Counted from the stretch's first letter, positions 47,863 to 60,018 are shown. The stretch is DNA of 64,000 nt from Linum tenue (GCA_946122785.1 CAMGYJ010000010.1:12499467-12563466); one strand, 5' to 3'. The notes: generated by a model not told the origin, from the letters alone. Translations and numbers: made by a program.

Positions 47863-47967
47863 AACTGCTCCATCTGAAGCTCTTACTTCAAATTGGCCAA
47901 CGACGTCAAAGTCCGTCGTCCAAATTGGCAATCAAGAGCGGCCTAGAGGAGGACTAATCCAGTTGGA

Positions 47968-48650
47968 ATGCTACACAAGTCCTTTCAATGCCCAAACCCG
48001 AAAGCACTCATCCTTCACAATGGTGAGTACTACTCCAAGGACGACAAAAAGGAGAAGGCAGCAGATGATGAGTTCGCATATAAGGAGGTGGATGAGAACC
48101 TAGAAATGGAACCTCCAGGAGGGCATTTTCTCGTCAACAGGAGAGCCCTCACCGTTAAAACCGTCAGTGAAGCACAGCAGCGTGACAACCTGTTCCACAC
48201 CCGCTGCACAATCCAAGGGAAAAAGGCGTCAATGGTGATTGACGGAGGGAGCTGTACGAATGTCGTCAACTTGGAAACCGTATGAAAGCTCGGATTGAGC
48301 ACGAGCAAGCACCATAAACCCTACAGCCTTCATTGGCTCAATGATCATGGCGCTGTGAAAGTGACAAAACGGGCCTGGGTTGAATTCGAAATCGATTAAT
48401 ATTGTGATCAAATTCTCTGTGACGTAGCTCCAATGCACGTTGCACATCTATTGTTGGACCGACCGTGGCGGTATGATAGAGGATTTAACCACCATGGAAG
48501 ATCAAACTGCTACACCTTTGCACATGGACGGAGGAAACTGAAGCTGAAGCCCCAGTCGCCGGCTAAGGTTCGTGAAGATCAACGTCAGCTTGAAGCAATG
48601 CGCGCAGAAGGGGAGGCAGAATCGAGTAGTATGCGTGGGAAGGAAATGAG
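47968..48650 (+). pseudogene. Gypsy-2 aspartic protease
   Basis: CTIQGKKASMVIDGGSCTNV carries the retropepsin D-G-G-S site, intact here. A stop at 48283-48285 follows. Then SLHWLNDHGAVKVTKRAW, CDVAPMHVAHLLLDRPWRYD and the NCYTF-type flap continue with one frame change near 48400. Downstream, instead of the expected reverse transcriptase, the sequence becomes unrecognisable. Confidence 0.82.
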
Positions 48651-49784
48651 TGTGCTCGTTCACAGGCTAGCTCTCACGGCTCTCCGAATCGAAAAGATGC
48701 GGCCAGCAACGACAACCCAGCAGCCCTGTGTTCGGATGACGGCGAGACAGGGGAAGAGAGAGGGTGAATAGGGTGGAGAGTTGTGGAGCATCTCACGTGG
48801 ATCAATCCGCGTCGATTCACCCAAAATTGATGAATCGAATTCGAGTACAATTGGCTCTGGAAACACCTAAACATGACCAAAATTCGGGGTTATGGATTGG
48901 AAAGGTCAGGAGCGATCTGACACAAATTGACAATGTGGAGTCATTACAAAGGGGTGTAGGAAGCTTTATGAATCATCAATTGGGGGCGGCAATACCAGAA
49001 ATCAAAAGCCCCAATTTCACAAACACAAGTCTGGGTTCGTCCTTTTTGAATGATGAACATAGTGGGAAACTTCAAGACAGCAATTCGTCATGGATGGAGG
49101 ATATTCGATGCTGGAAATCAATGCAAAAAATCAATTGGAAGCCAGGCGAACTTCAGGAGTGTGTCGAATTATGCTGGGAATCCCTATGGACGAAAACCCA
49201 ATCTGCTTGACGATGAACAATGTTTCAGAGTTCAAAAATAGAGTTTTCGAGCAGCCTACATTCGATCCAATTTGGGATCAATTTTGTGACTTGTTTGATG
49301 GAAAGAAGGTCCAAGCTTTGAGGGCAAAACCTTTTCAACAGGGGGGCTTGATATGATCCCAAATTGTTGGCATTCGAGGCTTCCCTGGATTGGACAAGAA
49401 GCAGGGTTAACGAGGGACAAAGAACAACTAAATTGGCCAAGTTTTTTGACATTTCAAGTTGCTCATTTTGGAGGCTTGGCTCTCTCGATTTTCTCCATGG
49501 AAATTCTGGTTCGACGGCTTATTTTGACTGTGGGAAGTTCCTTTACAATGTGGAAGACTTGAAGGTTGAAGGTGAAGCCTCGAAGGCCGTGATCAAATCC
49601 ATCCTAGTGGCTAATGTGAAACCAAGAAGCTGTCCGATTTTTACTAAGGCAAAACACGAGTATGAGGAGGTGACTTTGAGGCTTCATATCTGGAGTTTGA
49701 GAAAGATCCATGAGGTGATTCAAGCTAGGAAAGATAGATTGAAACATTCTAAACCCAGAACGGGCATTAGTTGATCTCGACTTG
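48651..49784 (+). other. Unrecognised filler in place of polymerase
   Basis: Open frames of 136-148 codons (48764-49210, 49364-49774) have no motif I know, and no reverse transcriptase, RNase H or integrase block is visible on either strand. Both are on the element's coding strand. It may be captured host DNA or strongly decayed polymerase. Confidence 0.5.
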
Positions 49785-51722
49785 GCTGGGAAGGCGAGGA
49801 TCAAAGGGTCCAAAGATGCTAGCTGGAGCTTCCAAAAATCTGAGTTCCATTCGGATTCCATGTTCTTTGCGAAATTACTTGTTAGTTCGTTTCCCAGTTG
49901 AATTAGGTTAACTTTAGTCCTATTATTAGTTTGTTTGTAGTTGATTAAGCCTATAAAAGGCCTCGTTCTCGAGTTGTAACACATAGACTTGATTTATGAA
50001 GAAAAACCCAAATTTTCCCAACGTTTGAGTTGTGAATTGTCTTGGTTTTGCTTGCGATCAAAACTTGCTGAATCTCGACCTATTAATCGAGCTATCCCAC
50101 TCGATTACATCAAAGGCATCCTGATAGTGATTGTGCCTTGATAATCGGCTATTATATATCTGATTCTTGAACTTTATGTGGCTATCCTATGATCTGTTTA
50201 AGCCGATTGGTGCTATTTTAGGGCTCGCTAACCCGGAAATGGTTGAAAATCCATTATTACCTAGTGCCATGAGTTTGATGTATTACAGGTGAAGAAAATA
50301 CGAAAAATAAGTTGCACCAGCAAACAATTCTCGAAAGTTGGGCTCAAAGCCCAGCTGGATGAGGACTATTATTTTGGGCCGAGCCCTTACTGAGAGGAGG
50401 GCGGACACATGATTTTTGGTGGGGGAATTCTTGGAAGAGAGGAGGAAGGAAGGAGCTTTTCTTGGGCCAGGCAATTTGGCCGAAGGAAGGGAATTGGAAT
50501 GGGCCAGGAGGGAAATAGTGGGCCATTAATTTGGCGAAGAGTTGAACGAGAGGGAGCTGGGGGAAAAGTGGTGGTCTCGGGCGGCGGAACGAAGGGAGCT
50601 GGGCCATTATTTGGAATTTTTTGGACACAAACGCGTAAGAAAAAAGGAAGTCTCTGGGGCGGAATTCTCTGGGAAGGAAGGAAAGAAAGGAGGCGCAGCA
50701 CAAGCAGCGGACAGCAGAGGGCGATTGTGATTTTGGCGACAGCAGCTCGGCAGTGCCATCTCCCAAGGCGACGTGAGCTTGCAACAAAAACAAGTGATTC
50801 TGTTGGATTTTCTAGTCTGAATTATTTGTTTATTGTTGATTAGGAACATGATGATCAAAACCCTATTGTTTTATCTTAATTTCATCATGAACTAAACCCC
50901 AATATCTGGGGAAACACCATAGGATGTAGCTATTTCTTGATTTGATGGATTGATTCAGAATTCTTTTCTTCCAATCTCTATTGCATGAAATTACTTAATG
51001 CTTTGTGTTGACTGGCCACCAATACAACGATTTGTAGTTAATTAGGTTATTAGCGACAGTGAAACCCTAATAACTGAACATATTTCATGTAACATAGTAA
51101 CTTATCGAAGCGACAGTGGATTAAATAAGGTACTATGCGGTCTTAAATAGGATATCGGTCTTCAGACTAAATAATTAACTCATTGAGCTACGACAGTAGG
51201 ATTTGAATTAATTGCGTAGTAATTCCCGACAGGGATAGCTAGCACATTAGTGATATCCTGGCTGTAGAGATGTGGATTAAATTGATTAGAATGTGTGAAT
51301 TAATCTGGATAGGATAGGTAGTGAATCCCGGTGTTTCTCCCAGAGCTTTCTCCCATTGATTTAAACCCGACAAGTTTACTTTGCTTAATTAGTTTAATTA
51401 TTTTGCTAGTAGTTAATAATCTCATTCAACCATTTTCACCTATAGTTTGCTCTACAAAATTGATAGAACTTAAGGTTGTACCAGTCCCTAAGAGACGATA
51501 CCCGGACCTTCCGATTTACTACGAGATAGGATTGAGGCATTACGCTTTTGCCCTATCGTTTCCCAGGTGTGAGGATTCCCTCTCGTTTCCATCCAATTTC
51601 GTCACAAAACAAGCTTCTCAAGCTTGTTTGGATTCCCCTGTTTGTGTGGCGTGAGTAAAGGAGCTCAAGTTCCTTTGATTGACTACGTGATTCTGATCAA
51701 ACACCTACCTTGGGTGTTATCA
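49785..51722 (+). repeat. Gypsy-2 right LTR, interrupted
   Basis: Blocks 49792-50140 and 51560-51722 match the left LTR in order. The sequence between them is absent from the left LTR. Confidence 0.85.
50140..51560 (+). mobile_element. LTR-like insertion in Gypsy-2 LTR
   Basis: About 1.4 kb starting TGATAATCGGCTATTATATA and ending near a GACGATACCCGGACCTTCCG phrase of a kind seen at the ends of some plant gypsy LTRs. No coding domain is seen. It is best explained as a solo LTR of another Ty3/gypsy family. Exact ends and duplication are uncertain to about 15 bases. Confidence 0.55.
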
Positions 51723-52560
51723 GGGGTGCTTCATGGATGATGATGATGATGTTGTACTCTTGTATGAGAAGACCCCATATCAAGGCATTTTGTAGCTTTG
51801 AGACTAGAGAGAGGTTATACTTCTTAAGCCAAGCATCATGATCTTGGAGATGATTTATATCTAAAGTTACAAAAGCTGATACTGCAAAATTTCCTAATAA
51901 GCTAAGGGTGATCAACCTTTAGAATCATAGTAATGTGGGTATCATTATAACCTTCCACCATGGAAGACGTTTCAAAGAAAGTTCTAACTTCCACAGATTG
52001 TAGAGTGACTGATTGTATCCCAGAAGTGTCTATAAAAATGACCAAAGAACCTACATGGACCTGATGTTTTCATAGATCATAGAGTGAAAGCTATCTTTCT
52101 TGTTTATTTATTACTAACGTGAACACATGCATCGTCATTCATCTCATCTGATACCTTCTCATGAAAACCTTCAAGAAGGCGAATGTAAGAAATAGGTGTT
52201 CTAGCATGAACATATCTTTGAATAAATCTTCTTCAATCCCTTTAGTCATGTATCATCTACCACCACTTCCTCATCCCTTTATATCTTGGAAATTTCAGCT
52301 GTAGGACTTCTTTCCTCTTCTACATTGGCTAGTGTTCGAGGTGGACGTTGAAGGACTTCCAAGAGAGATAGGATATTGATATCTCTTTGTGTATTGTGGA
52401 AGTTCTTTGACTAGGCCATTAAGTCCCTTTCACATTTATTAAGTTGATGGAAAGATGGTCCTCTTGTATCCCAAGCTCGGGATACAATCCCTGACATTCC
52501 TCCTTGACCAATCATATCTCATCCACCCTAAAAAGGTGGTTTTCTTATTATGCTTCCTTT
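51723..52560 (-). pseudogene. LINE reverse transcriptase, N-terminal palm (split)
   Basis: On minus, shifted frames give MKTSGPCRFFGHFYRHFWDT (the A-P-G-P-D-G-x-P block, decayed), ISKIMMLGLRSITSL and, at the junction, LLIQEYNIIIIIHEAP, which corresponds to the G-R-L-I-x-D-N-I-x-x-x-H-E block. The ORF resumes at 46228 beyond Gypsy-2. Confidence 0.65.
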
Positions 52561-53258
52561 GTAGAATAAATCAACCCGAATAAGGAGATTTCTGATTACA
52601 CCATTTTCTCATGGAAAACCACTGCTTCTCCAAATTGATCACTAGGATTACTAAAGAGTTTCATGTTTGGTCACCAAAAATATTGTATTCATTCATGGTT
52701 ACTAAGTTTAGCTAAATATTTTAAGCTTGGTCACTCTCGGTTACCTTATGTTAGTCTTCATTAACACTGTCGGCTTTTTGCTGACATGGCTAACAAAATC
52801 GTTGATTCTCCCAATTTCAAACCTCCACATCATAAAATTCGCCACATAAGATACAGTTCATAATGCAACCCAATAAAACCCTGAACAGTCATGATCTTTT
52901 TTACACTCCTCCGCCTCTCTCATCCTTCTCCTCCGCCTCCTTGCCTTCTACTTCTCCCTCTCTTTCTCCATATTTATGCTCACCAACTTTAGGGGATTTG
53001 ACTCTCTCTGTTTGGATGTTTGTAAGGACTACATTTTCACCTTTCGTTCGCTACTCCTCCCTCAGCTGAGAAACTCTCTTTCAATCGCACAATGCCACTA
53101 TATTGTCCCATCAATCACTACTTCCTTTAATACCCCTATATCTTGCAACTACTAGGATTGAGAAGAGGGAAGAGACTATTTCACTATCAAAGAGGGAGGA
53201 TATGGGTTGGTGAGGAATCGATGGAAGAAGGCCGAGAACTGGAATAAATGGAGAGGGG

Positions 53259-53263
53259 AAACC
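53259..53263. repeat. Solo LTR target duplication, left
   Basis: AAACC, identical to 54705-54709. Confidence 0.9.
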
Positions 53264-54704
53264 TGACTCGCTAAAACACAACTCCTAACAATGGCCAAGT
53301 GTAACCAATGAAAGGGACTGCAGTATAGTGGCTCAAGTAATAAATATCGAATCCACGGGTCTCTAGAGTTACTATTACTCAGCTTCAGTTCATTATCTAG
53401 CAAACCATATTAAGATGGAAGAACTAAAACTACTCTATCAAACTACAGTTAAAGTTAATCTAATTACAGTTTGGGAACTCACTTAGGTATGATTCCCCCT
53501 AGCCACTAGCCAGATTAATGATTGATGATTTCTAACTTGTTTCACTTTCATTCACAATGTGGAGAATCCTTGACTAGACCTTGAGTCTCGACTAAAGGAA
53601 CAAGGCCCTCTTGAGTCAATTGCCTAGAGGGACGTATCCTTCTCTAGAACAACCGATCAAGGCGTTCTGAACTAGACTCCCTCTATCGAAATAGTTTCTC
53701 AATCGATACAAAGCAGTGAATCAACCCTCGACTAAAGCAATCGATCCAATACTATCAATCTATGGTGCTCTATTGACCTAATCAGGTATTCGCTCTCATA
53801 GGATCAAAGCAGAATCAATAATCTCGACTAAAGCAGAATTGAATCATGAAAACATGCATAGATTGAATATGAACTCAAGATTATCAAGTAAGAGTACTCA
53901 TACAATCATCCAATCAAACAAACATAGCTAGTGTTTCTCAAAACATAAGTGAAGGGAAGTTACTCCATAGAGAAGAGAGAGACTGCAGTAAGAATCTTCA
54001 TATGATCAGTCTTCAAGTCCGGGCTTGTTCCTCGAGCTTCCAAAGCGAAGAAATCCTCCAATTCTACTCCAATAATGCCCTCAAATCGCCCTCTCTCTCT
54101 TTGGTTCGTCCCTTGGGTGTTTGGGATCCAAAACCCAGCTCTCTCCCTCCTTTGGCTCGAATTTGGGTTAAAAAACCAGATTCTGGGCAAAACACGGTCG
54201 AGGGCACGGCCGTGCTTTGGTTTTGCCCGCCCGTGTTTTGCCCCGTGTTAAAAACACGCCCCCGCGCATCGGCCAAAACACTGTCGTGCCTAAATATAGG
54301 CACGGCCGTGTTTTGATTTAGGCGCGCCCGTGTTTTTACTGCCGAACATGTTCCCCTATATTCAATGCTTCGTTTCTCCCTCGTCCGGACTCCGAATCAG
54401 TCGCCGTTTGATCTCAGACGCTCGTAGTCTCGTCGTCTTTCTTTTCATGACAAGCTTGCATGATTATTTGTCCATAAAGTGAGGTAGAAATCCATTATTC
54501 TTCAGGTCATGCCCGAGTTTCTTCTCCCTAATCGCCAATTGATCTCTGATTGACTTGAAACTTGCGCCTATGCTTCATTATGTGCTAGGACATGAAATGT
54601 GACAAAGGAACACAACCTAGTGTAAAATAGGCCAAAAACAAGATAATTAAAGCTCAAACAATAAAAAAACAAAGGGGAAAACATGTGCAAATATCGAGTC
54701 ATCA
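53264..54704 (-). mobile_element. Athila-type solo LTR
   Basis: 1,441 bp, sense ends TGATGACTCGATATTTG...GCGAGTCA, with perfect 5-bp duplications and no internal region. Resembles the Athila-1 LTR at both ends (GACTCGCTAAAACACAAC vs GACACGCTAAAACACAAC on plus) and the Athila-2 LTR (TTGGCCTATTTTACACTAGG in sense). ACACGGCCGTG-type palindromes lie at 54190-54340. Formed by recombination between two LTRs. Confidence 0.93.
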
Positions 54705-54709
54705 AAACC
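54705..54709. repeat. Solo LTR target duplication, right
   Basis: AAACC, identical to 53259-53263. Confidence 0.9.
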
Positions 54710-56144
54710 AGAATGGAGAGGGGGAAGCTTAGACATGGAAACCGATCACCACAATCATCGGGGAAGGTTTCGACGATGATAGCGGAGGTGACACGAGAGA
54801 GTTAAGAATTCAGGGGGACGGAAGCTCGGACATGGAAACCAGAGTGGTGCAAGGGATTCGAATCAACGAGGGATGGAGAAGTGGAGGAACTGAGTGGAGT
54901 ACATGGCAAGGTGGCTGAGGGTAGGGTCTCGTTCTCGATGGCGACGACTGGTGACCAAGAACCTGAGTTGGGTTTTGGATAAATTGAATATAACTAGGTT
55001 CAAAATTCCCGCGGCTTGTGAAACTCCGGCATTTTATGTAAGGGATTGAAAGGAACCTAGTGATTTGTGTGATGGAGGATGTGTGTGTTCAAAAGGAATT
55101 GGTCTTGAATTTTTTTGTCGGAGGATTGATTGTAAGGTAAGATCGGCCGGTGGAGGTTGGAAAAATGGCAAGCGAAGTGCGGCTCTTTTTTGGTGCTCAG
55201 CTAACTATCGTGAAAAGTCGTATCTCTTTGTTAATAAGATCCAAAAGGTTTATTAACCCCAAGGATGCAGATCCATATTAGGCATAATAAAATAATTGTA
55301 CGTCAAATAACATCAAAAGTGTTGGTTTCAGAAGATGGAATGTTGACTAAGCTCCAGGACCCTGAATTTTGCCAATCCACATGGAAATTAAGCTCCAAGA
55401 TGGAAGGACGGTGACGAGCAGAGGAGGAGGGGTGGAGAAAGAACTAGTTAGAGTTATTTAGACTGGACTGGTCAAGGCTTGGGCCACGAGTTGGGGTGGA
55501 GTATCTTATTTGGCTAGTTTAATGACGTGGTAGATCAATATAAAATGACTAGACTTTTCTATTAGCCACTTATGCAAAAAACTGATATTGTTAACGAAGA
55601 CTAACAGAAGGTAATAGAGAGAGCTTAAACTTGAAATATTTAACTAATTTTAGTATCCATAAATGGAATAAGATATTTTTTGTAACCAAACGTGAATTTG
55701 TTAATAATCCTTTACCAAACTTGCAATTTATGCTAACTTAAAGATTGGGGTAAGTACTCATTATTAGCCAAAAATTTCCCGCATTTTTAGATATCAGTCG
55801 AAAGGAAATGCAAAATATTAGCCAAATTCTTTTGTAACGCTGCAAAATATTAGCCATTTTTATATTATCGTTAATAATGTTATAGCTCTTTTCTTAGGTA
55901 AAATACTAAAGTTTTAGAATGTTGGCCTCCATATGTCTCTTCCAAGTCACTATCAATGTTGCAAAGTCAATATTACTGACAAAACTGGTAACGGAAAGTT
56001 ACCATTTGACTAAAATTTTATATTTCGAAAGGTTTATCTACTATTCAAAATGCAGGAAAATATAGGTAATAATTAGTAGATTTCTGTTGATATAGGAGGG
56101 TCGAGATGACATTTGTCTTTTTCTAATTGTACCATCGATTTTTT

Positions 56145-56535
56145 GGTAAATGCCACATTTGGTCACCGAGATTATTAAATCGTGTCATGTTTAGTCACTA
56201 GAAAAATTTAATATCAATTTTATTCACTCGAATTACTGAAACAGGTCACATTTAGTCATCTTCTGTTAGCCTCCGTCCAACTCCGGTCACTCGAATTACT
56301 AAAACATATCACATTCAGTCACTCGATTTACTAAAATAGGTCACATTTAGTCACTCTCCTGTTAGTTTCCATCCAACTCCAGGAGAGTGACTAAATGTGA
56401 CTAAATGTGACTAAATGTGACCTATTTCAGTAATTCGAGTGACTGAATGTGATATGTTTTAGTAATTTTTTAGTGACTAAACATGATACGATTTAGTAAT
56501 CTCAGATTATTAGTGACCAAATGTGGCATTTAGCC
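56145..56535. mobile_element. Mutator-like MITE with tandem core
   Basis: Ends GGTAAATGCCACATTTGGTC and, reversed, GGCTAAATGCCACATTTGGTC. Flanks ATCGATTTTTT and ATAGATTTTTT are a possible 11-bp duplication with one change. The core repeats GTGACTAAAT-type words in both orientations. Confidence 0.75.
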
Positions 56536-56546
56536 ATAGATTTTTT

Positions 56547-58125
56547 TTTTGAGTTGCATATGCAAGAAATGCCAATACTATTGTGTCGCTATTAAAAGTG
56601 CGGCACCGGTGCCACTATATTTAATTGGTCCACGTGGCCATGATAGTGTGACATGGAAATAATAGTTAAATTCCAATCCAACTCGTGGGCCATCAACCGA
56701 GCCAACCACCAACATGGCAATAATAGTTAAACTAGTAATCAGCCCGCGCTCTGCTGCGGGATACATTTGACTTGTGTAATCTTCTGATACCATAACGCAG
56801 AGTCAGGGAGAACGCACACATGGAAATAAGTTTTCTACAACTGCACTCTGCGCTAGGACAAGTATTTCATTTAATAATTTTTAGCAATTGGGTAAATTTC
56901 GTATTAACGCCGACGTACGAAAGACATTAGAATTATTTAACCTAAGTAGTGAATTCAATAACAAAAACTACCTAAGCATAGTACCGATCCATTATTTACA
57001 CACCATGACAAAGAGTGGTACTCTGCAATTGCTTGGACTGTAAATTGGTGATGTACTGAGAGCCGATGTGTTGATAACAATAATCAAATGACCAAAAAAA
57101 ATGTCTTAGAACAATAATCGCTGTGAGCTTTACATGGCATTGGCAGGTGGCTAAGAAAAGCACACCACAATTGACAAAAGCGCAATCATCACGTACAGGC
57201 TAGGCTAGTGGATCGACGCACTGTTCTAGTTCTGGTAGTGATGAGTTTCCATGTCGACGCCTCACCTCTTCAATTTCAGAGGACTATGAAATAGGAATAA
57301 AGAGCTTGTATAGGTCTTTCTGATAGCCTCCCTGGTATACAGAGTAGAGGGATTTAACAGCAAAGGGGAGCATTAAAAGAGAGGCATCAAATATAAAGTA
57401 TAAATTATCAAAAAGACTAAACCGATCACCAACAAAGAATTCTCGAGATTTAATAGTGGATTCAACAGAGTTATGGTTCTTATGATTGTCTGCTCCCTTG
57501 AACTCATAAATCACACAAATGCATTGCACTCAGAGACTTAAAACTAAAAAATGCAGAACCCCTTCACATAAGCAAACAGTGGGCTTCGGAGCTCCATCGG
57601 TTTCTCAAAAAGAGATTGGGGAATTATGTGGTTATAAAAGGGGAACATGGATATGAGAGCTTAAGACTAAAAAACCTGGTGCATCTTTTCAGCTCTTTGT
57701 TGCCAAACCATCCACAGAGCAACGCAAACGAAGCACATGAGATACAGAAAGGAAGACCACACAACCAAACAACCCCAACTGAGATCCTAAAATTCAATTA
57801 AAGGCCTTAAATTATAACCAATAATTAATAGATATAACCAGTGAGCAAACTCACCGCTCAAATAAGATCAAACAGACTCTCATGTACTAATTGTTTGATC
57901 CATCCAAAGGCAGCATTGATTGTAGGTAGTCCTTCCCAGTGGATACTCGTCTGCAAAAAAAAGTAAAATTCCGAATGAATAATATCCCAAATTTGAGAGG
58001 TGGTGCCAATTGGACATTAAACCTAACTGTAGGATAGAAAGATTTTATCCCATAGGGGCTAAAATCTCTAAAATGGAGGAACAATACAAAAAGAGTTGAG
58101 CAAAAGAATTAGCAGCAAAGATAAC
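56547..58125. other. Region without a recognised gene
   Basis: No supported coding feature. A possible exon on minus at about 57890-57950 follows a TTTTTTTTGCAG acceptor, but its product is not recognised. Confidence 0.35.
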
Positions 58126-58400
58126 CTTTGAAGCACCGGCAAAACATTGTCAAGATGCCAATTGGCCGAATCATGGACAGGTGCAGCCTTAATTATAGTG
58201 GCTCGAATGGCTGCAGCATAATACTCCCGCGTGCTCAAGAAGTAATCATCAGGCAATTCTTTAACTATAGAAACGTCATCTTTCAAGACATTAATAAAGT
58301 GATCCACATCAAATATATCCATGAATGAGCTTGCATTGCAGAGAAAGTTTGCAGCTTTTTCAGCAATAGTGCCCTTTTCTTGATATTTAATGAAATGGGG
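58126..58400 (-). pseudogene. O-fucosyltransferase-like exon fragment
   Basis: On minus: SSFMDIFDVDHFINVLKDDV, SIVKELPDDYF, LSTREYYAAAIRAT, then HLDNVLPVLQ before a CTTCAAAG/GTTATC donor at 58125. This wording is that of the plant O-fucosyltransferase (GT106/DUF246) family between the nucleotide-binding N-terminal region and the domain centre. No catalytic R-x-D-D region or other exons could be found nearby, so I treat it as a leftover or captured exon. Upstream sequence in the same frame (to 58484) does not resemble the family. Confidence 0.6.
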
Positions 58401-59432
58401 GTGGGGGAAACGGTAAAATCTGAAGCTGCAATCGCAAGCAATGGTTGCAATAAACCTCTCCTCTAAGCACACTAAATCTACCAAAATCCACCACTTGATC
58501 TAACTGAAGTCCAATCAAATACCCTAGGTTGCTGGATACTCTCAAATAGAGTGCTTCATAACCTAACAACAAAGCATTTGAATGCTCAAATCAGAGAAAC
58601 TCAAGTAATAGATATAGCGGTACTGATCTATGTCAAGATTGAGGATATGGATTTACATTCCGAAATCTGAACAATGGAGTTTGGAAAGGTCGAGATATAT
58701 TGGTTCCCGGGAAGGTCACCGAGCCACAAAATCAATAAGATGATTATCTGCAAAAGGCAACAACAAATACAACCATTAACTCAGTGGATTCCGCCAAAAA
58801 CAAATAAAACGAAAGAAACAAAGGAGGAATAAAATAATGAATGCACAAAGGAAGTTTATTATATGATTTACAGGCCAAGAAAATCATCACAGCCAAAAAG
58901 CTGTGTCCCTTTCCTGGGAAGATAAAAATCAACACATCACCCTGCCACCACTTTATTATAAATCTATCATCTTGAATACCAAGAATGTAGAATGTTTAAT
59001 GCTCGCACTGACTTCGTCATAGTTGCATGGTTATGCAGCGAGACTTAACAGAGGAAATGAATGGACATCATCAACATGGAAGGGAAACTGAAACGCTTTA
59101 AACACAACAGTAGAGACTAATTGCATCGAGACCACAGTGAAATTTCAAGGAACTCGTGACTGGAGGTTCTCCATGCAACTGTCAAGAGAACCAACAATGA
59201 TCAACAGAAACAATTAACAGACAGGGAGAACTACTGTGGAGATTTCACTGAACATCTAACTTGATTGCTCGGTTTTAAAAAGATATCTTCCTCATTGGCT
59301 AGACCTAGAACTTGTGAAGTCATAAACCCCAACCCACAACCAACTCGGTAAGAATTCCAAACAAATGTAGGAAGACCCGCCGGAAGAGTAAATGAATGCA
59401 AATGTATAGATTGGAGAGGTAAAGAAAGGACG

Positions 59433-60018
59433 CTAGTGACGGCGATTTAGGAGAAAGCTTGAATCAGCTCCAAAGCTATCATGTGTGTCCATAATTGTAG
59501 CATCTGCCTCACCTGTCACACCAAAACAGACGATTATGCTCACAATCCGAAGTGCTTAGAAATTTGAAAGAAAAAGAGAGAAAATACAGATAAACACAGT
59601 ACTGGACCGTTGATATACTATGCAAAAACAGCAAGCAAGAGTAATTGATCAGAGAAAAGAAGAATGGGATAACTAACTGGGGAGAATGAACTGAAAAGAG
59701 TGAGTCACCTATTGAGGCATTCCTCACTGAATCTGCGCCGTCGTGCATCCATTCATCTTCCACTACGTAGCTGACCTTACCGCCGATGACGCGGACCTCA
59801 TTCCCATCTTGCTCCGACTTTGGGGTTTTCTTTAGCAGAGGAGTGCAGATGCTTACACGCCGATCAACTCTCATTTTTTGGAAAGGCTTGAGCCATCTTT
59901 TGAATTTCCTCTCCTCTTCAATTCCGGTGCTCGCAGGTGAGAATGGGAGAGAAACAACTTGATTAGATCTTTCAACGGAGAAAAGTTTTGGGAGAATCAA
60001 ACAACGAATCATGAACAT
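59433..60018 (-). CDS. Small two-exon gene, product unknown
   Basis: Exon 60018-59709 joins exon 59512-59433 through a GT...AG intron. The junction keeps the frame (ATA-G / GT-GAG) and gives 129 residues. The N-terminal part is hydrophobic/basic, then KFKRWLKPFQKMRVDRRVS, KKTPKSEQDGNEVRVIGGKV, VVEDEWMHDGADSVRNASIG and the end FGADSSFLLNRRH. I do not recognise the family. Alternative: coding starts further upstream through the exon-like segments at 60054-60146, 60241-60281 and 60372-60577, or at an internal Met (MRVDRR). Splice-site quality argues for a real transcript; coding status is inferred. Confidence 0.5.

Larger units (their letters stand above)
46229..51722 (+). mobile_element. Gypsy-2, polymerase-less gag-pro element
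   Basis: A plus-strand Ty3/gypsy element inside a minus-strand LINE. Left LTR 46229-46737, primer-binding site at 46740, gag and protease to about 48.6 kb, then about 1.1 kb of unrecognised DNA instead of polymerase, then a right LTR (about 49785-51722) split by a 1.4-kb insertion. No target duplication is found: the left junction has a deletion that removed LINE sequence and probably the first bases of the LTR. Confidence 0.82.
52644..55711. mobile_element. Long-inverted-repeat DNA element split by a solo LTR
   Basis: The arm at 52644-52800 (AGGATTACTAAAGAGTTTCA, CTTATGTTAGTCTTCATTAACA) pairs, reversed, with about 55560-55711 (AGGATTATTAACAAATTCAC, CTTCTGTTAGTCTTCGTTAACA). Arms of about 150 bases suggest a Mutator-type element; no duplication could be fixed. 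Without the LTR it is about 1.6 kb. The interior (52863-53260, 54710-55260) is a C/T-rich then G/A-rich gene-like sequence of unknown origin, so it might be a gene-capturing element. Confidence 0.6.

Noticed and set aside
50409..50843. 144-codon frame in the LTR-like insertion
   Set aside because: Low-complexity Gly/Arg/Glu composition without motif; the minus-strand frame there is the same purine-rich DNA.
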